Assembly: GCA_963790415.1 (NCBI GenBank)
Contig: CAWBOK010000003.1
Location: 1,116,001-1,180,000, forward strand
Direction of reading: 5' to 3'
DNA length: 64,000 bases
From: JAJZQZ01 sp963790415
GTDB lineage: Bacteria; Actinomycetota; Thermoleophilia; RBG-16-64-13
Part shown: piece after piece, positions 61,709-64,000 of the stretch
How the letters are laid out: each line of letters begins with the position of its first letter
Position numbering within the stretch: the first letter of the stretch is position 1
Notes under the pieces: generated by a model
Databases searched by the model: none
The model's input: the letters and a program-made list of their open reading frames with translations, nothing else
What the model was told of the DNA's origin: nothing
Position numbers and translations under genes: made by a program

Positions 61709-61718
61709 GAGGCTCCTT

Positions 61719-63569
61719 GTGGCGAAAGAGAAGGTGCAGTCAGGCGCCGGGGCCAACATGGCCCCGGCGCTCTGCTTTCGGGGTGTCATGTTCCGATACG
61801 CGGACGATGCTCCGGCCTCTCTCTCCGGACTCGATCTTGTGGTGTCGCCGGGAGAGGTAGTAGCGGTCGTGGGCGGCAACGGCTCGGGGAAGAGCACGCT
61901 GGCCCGGCTTGCCAATGGCCTGCTCACGCCGCAGCAGGGTGAGGTGACGGTGGGAGGGCTCTCGACCGCCGACCCAGCCCATCGCTGGGAGATCCATGCC
62001 CAGGTGGGCCTGCTGTTCCAGGATCCCGAAGACCAGATCGTCGGGGCCACTGTCGAGGACGATGTCGCCTTCGGTCTGGAGAACGTGGGCGTTCCCCGGG
62101 AGGAGATGCTCCGCCGGGTGGCGCGGGTGCTGGCGGTGGTCGGGTTGGTCGGTGAAGAGGCGACCGAGCCTCACCTTCTCTCCGGCGGACAGAAGCAGAG
62201 ACTGGCGTTGGCGGGAGTGCTCGTCTTGGAACCGTCGGTCCTGGTGCTCGACGAGCCCACTTCGATGCTCGATCCCGCGGGGCGTAGCGAAGTGATGAGC
62301 GCGGTTCGCACACTGGCTTCTGGCGGGGTCGCTGTCGTGATGATCACGCAGCACATGGAGGAGACCCTGTCGGCCGATCGGTTGATCGCGTTGAAGGCGG
62401 GAGAGATCGCCTGGACAGGGCTTCCCCGGGACTTCTTCTTGTCCGGCGCCTGCGAGGCCTTCCCCTTGGGTCGGCCCCCGGCCATGGAACTCTGGCGCGA
62501 TCTCGAGGGTAGGGCGGATGGAGTCGGCCGGGTTGACGCTCCGCGCGAAGGGGCACGTGGTGTGAGCGAGGATGTTGTGAGCGAGGATGATGTCGTCGCC
62601 GCGCTGACCGCCCGGCTCACCTCCGATGGGGGCACGAGGGCCGGGGCGGAGGCGCCTCTGCCGACCACGGCGCCGATGACGCCGCCGGCGCCCGGCGGCC
62701 ATGCGGTCAGGCTCGAGGACGTGCGCATGATCTACAACCGCGGGACACCCGTTCGCCCGGCAGGCTCTCGAAGAGGTGACTCTCGACTGTCGCGGCTGGG
62801 GCGGTGACTGCCGTCGTCGGAGCCACAGCGGCCGGGAAGAGCAGTCTGCTGCAGGTGATGGCGGGGGTCATGCGGCCGAGCGAAGGCTGTGTCACAGGTC
62901 CTGATGGCGGCCGCATCAGAGGCGGGGAGCGTCGGGATGGCCCTGCAGCGCCCGGAAGTGCAACTCTTCTGTGCCACCGTCTGGGAGGATGTGGCCGTCG
63001 CTCCCCGACTTCGGGGGCTGACCGGTGAGAGGCTGCGCGAGCGAGTCGAGTGGGCTCTGGATGTCGTGGGACTGGCTCCGCATGACTTTGGCGCGCGCGG
63101 TCCGCATTCGCTGTCCCTGGGTGAGCAGCGGCGGGCGGCGCTCGCAGGGGTCCTCTCGTTGGATCCCGCCGTATTGGTGCTCGATGAACCCGGTTCCGGA
63201 CTCGACCCCGCTGCCCGTCGGAGGTTGATGGAGTATCTCGTCACCTGGGCGGGGGGCGGCGTTGCTCCTGAGGAGCCGCGGAACACCCGGACCCTGGTGT
63301 TCACGTCTCACGACCTCGACGAGGTGGCGGTTCATGCCGATCGCGTGGTGGTGCTCCATCGGGGGCGGGTGGAGGCCTATGCCGCCGCCGATGAGGTGTT
63401 GGGCGACGTGGCGCTGTTGGAGCGCGTCGGCCTCAGGGCGACGCTGGCTTCGCGGGTGGCGGGCCGACTGGGAGCGGCCGGGTCTCTCCGACCATCGACG
63501 CCGGCCGCTCTCGCTGAGTGGCTCGCCGGATATTCCTCCGGCTACGCGCCGCCGGGGACGGGGGCGTAG
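61719..63569 (+). CDS. ecfA: ECF transporter ATPase, two ABC domains in one frame (three +1 breaks in this assembly)
   Basis: Two ATP-binding cassettes joined by a polar linker of about 70 residues with no stop. Domain 1: Walker A GGNGSGKST, Q-loop FQDPEDQIVG, signature LSGGQKQRL, Walker B VLVLDEPTSMLD. Domain 2: Walker A GATAAGKSS, Q-loop LQRPEVQLFC, signature LSLGEQRRA, Walker B VLVLDEPGSGLD. Breaks at 62750, 62796 and 62887, all in the start of domain 2; corrected length 615 residues. Together they would be EcfA1 and EcfA2, powering vitamin or metal uptake with EcfT. A stop between the domains could have been lost to a further error, so fusion is likely but not proven. Confidence 0.82.
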
Positions 63570-63574
63570 GTGCT

Positions 63575-64000
63575 GTGAGTCGCTCCTTGCTCACTCTGCC
63601 CATCGGCCAGTATCTGCCGGGCACCTCGGTCGTGCATCGCCTCGACGCGCGCGTGAAGCTGTTGGCCACCTTCGCATTCCTGGTGACCCTGTTCGCCGTG
63701 GAGGGGTGGCTGGGTATGGGCGTGCTGGCGGGGGGCTTGGTCGCCGTGTTCGCCGTGGCGCGCGTGCCCGCGGGCTACCTGTGGCGCGGGCTACGCCCCC
63801 TGCTCATCATCCTGCTCCTCACGTTCGTGCTGCAGGCGTTCGGGTTCCCCGGCCGGCCCCTGGTGCAACTCGGACCGTTCTCTCTCACGGAAGAGGGGCT
63901 GACGCGCGGCGGCTTCCTGACCGTCCGGTTGGGGCTCCTGCTGGTCTCGAGCATGGCTCTCACGTTGACGACCCCCCCGGTGGCGCTCACGGATGCCTTC
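63575..64000 (+). CDS. ecfT: ECF transporter transmembrane subunit EcfT (truncated by window end)
   Basis: The first 142 residues, open to the window edge. LLTLPIGQYLPGTSVVHRLD then RVKLLATFAFLVTLFAV is the standard EcfT opening; further helices follow (LLIILLLTFVLQAF, VRLGLLLVSSMALTLTT). Couples the ATPases to exchangeable substrate-binding S components. GTG 63575 is 5 bp after the ATPase stop. The coupling Ala-Arg-Gly motifs would lie beyond the window. Confidence 0.9.
   Translation, partial: MSRSLLTLPIGQYLPGTSVVHRLDARVKLLATFAFLVTLFAVEGWLGMGVLAGGLVAVFAVARVPAGYLWRGLRPLLIILLLTFVLQAFGFPGRPLVQLGPFSLTEEGLTRGGFLTVRLGLLLVSSMALTLTTPPVALTDAF

Overview
This 64 kb window is high-GC bacterial chromosome, most likely from a deep-branching actinobacterium of Coriobacteriia, Thermoleophilia or Geothermincolia type. 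The placement is inference. It rests on the cluster topA-tmk-holB-ricT, a Lys/Ala/Pro-rich TopA tail, zinc-binding (C+) forms of S14, S4, L33, L36 and L24, several GTG and TTG starts, actinobacterial-style RpoB/RpoC sequence and S-layer-homology (SLH) surface proteins. No rRNA, CRISPR array, transposase or integrase was seen.

Layout. 1-3.2 kb (minus strand): transglutaminase-like membrane protein, gamma-glutamyltransferase, DUF3786 protein. 3.4-13.5 kb (plus): amidohydrolase, TPR protein, STAS anti-anti-sigma factor, an archaeal-type topoisomerase I, DUF1002 protein, Tmk, HolB, RicT and a c-heme/CopD/b5-like membrane protein. 13.6-28.8 kb is an accessory block between a tRNA-Thr and a tRNA cluster. 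It holds lipoproteins, decayed fragments, four SLH proteins (two of them recently duplicated neighbours) and a Phd/PIN toxin-antitoxin pair. 29.1-64 kb is the conserved information-processing core: tRNA-Tyr/Thr/Met, rpmG, tRNA-Trp, secE-nusG-rplKA, rplJL behind an L10 leader, rpoBC, the str operon (rpsL-rpsG-fusA-tuf), the S10-spc-alpha ribosomal operons with secY, adk, map, infA and rpoA, then an ECF transporter module cut by the window edge.

Main observation: beta-prime (RpoC) appears to end in an extra domain closely resembling the C-terminal domain of the alpha subunit (about half the residues identical to this genome's own alpha-CTD), followed by an acidic tail. RpoB also carries a long acidic tail. 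If real, the polymerase has an additional, probably non-canonical, alpha-CTD-like module fixed to beta-prime.

Second observation: about a dozen genes, many essential, are interrupted by +1 frameshifts. Nearly all can be explained by the two synonymous alleles of one third-codon position being written one after the other. This points to strain-mixed assembly rather than real gene decay. Frameshifted core genes are therefore given as whole CDS, with the break sites stated.

Functionally, the 29-61 kb block supplies RNA polymerase, the translation machinery and the Sec channel. Promoter-like elements and an L10 attenuator indicate separate control of rplJL, rpoBC and the str operon. The SLH locus looks like a cell-envelope module whose products would be exported by the same Sec channel.
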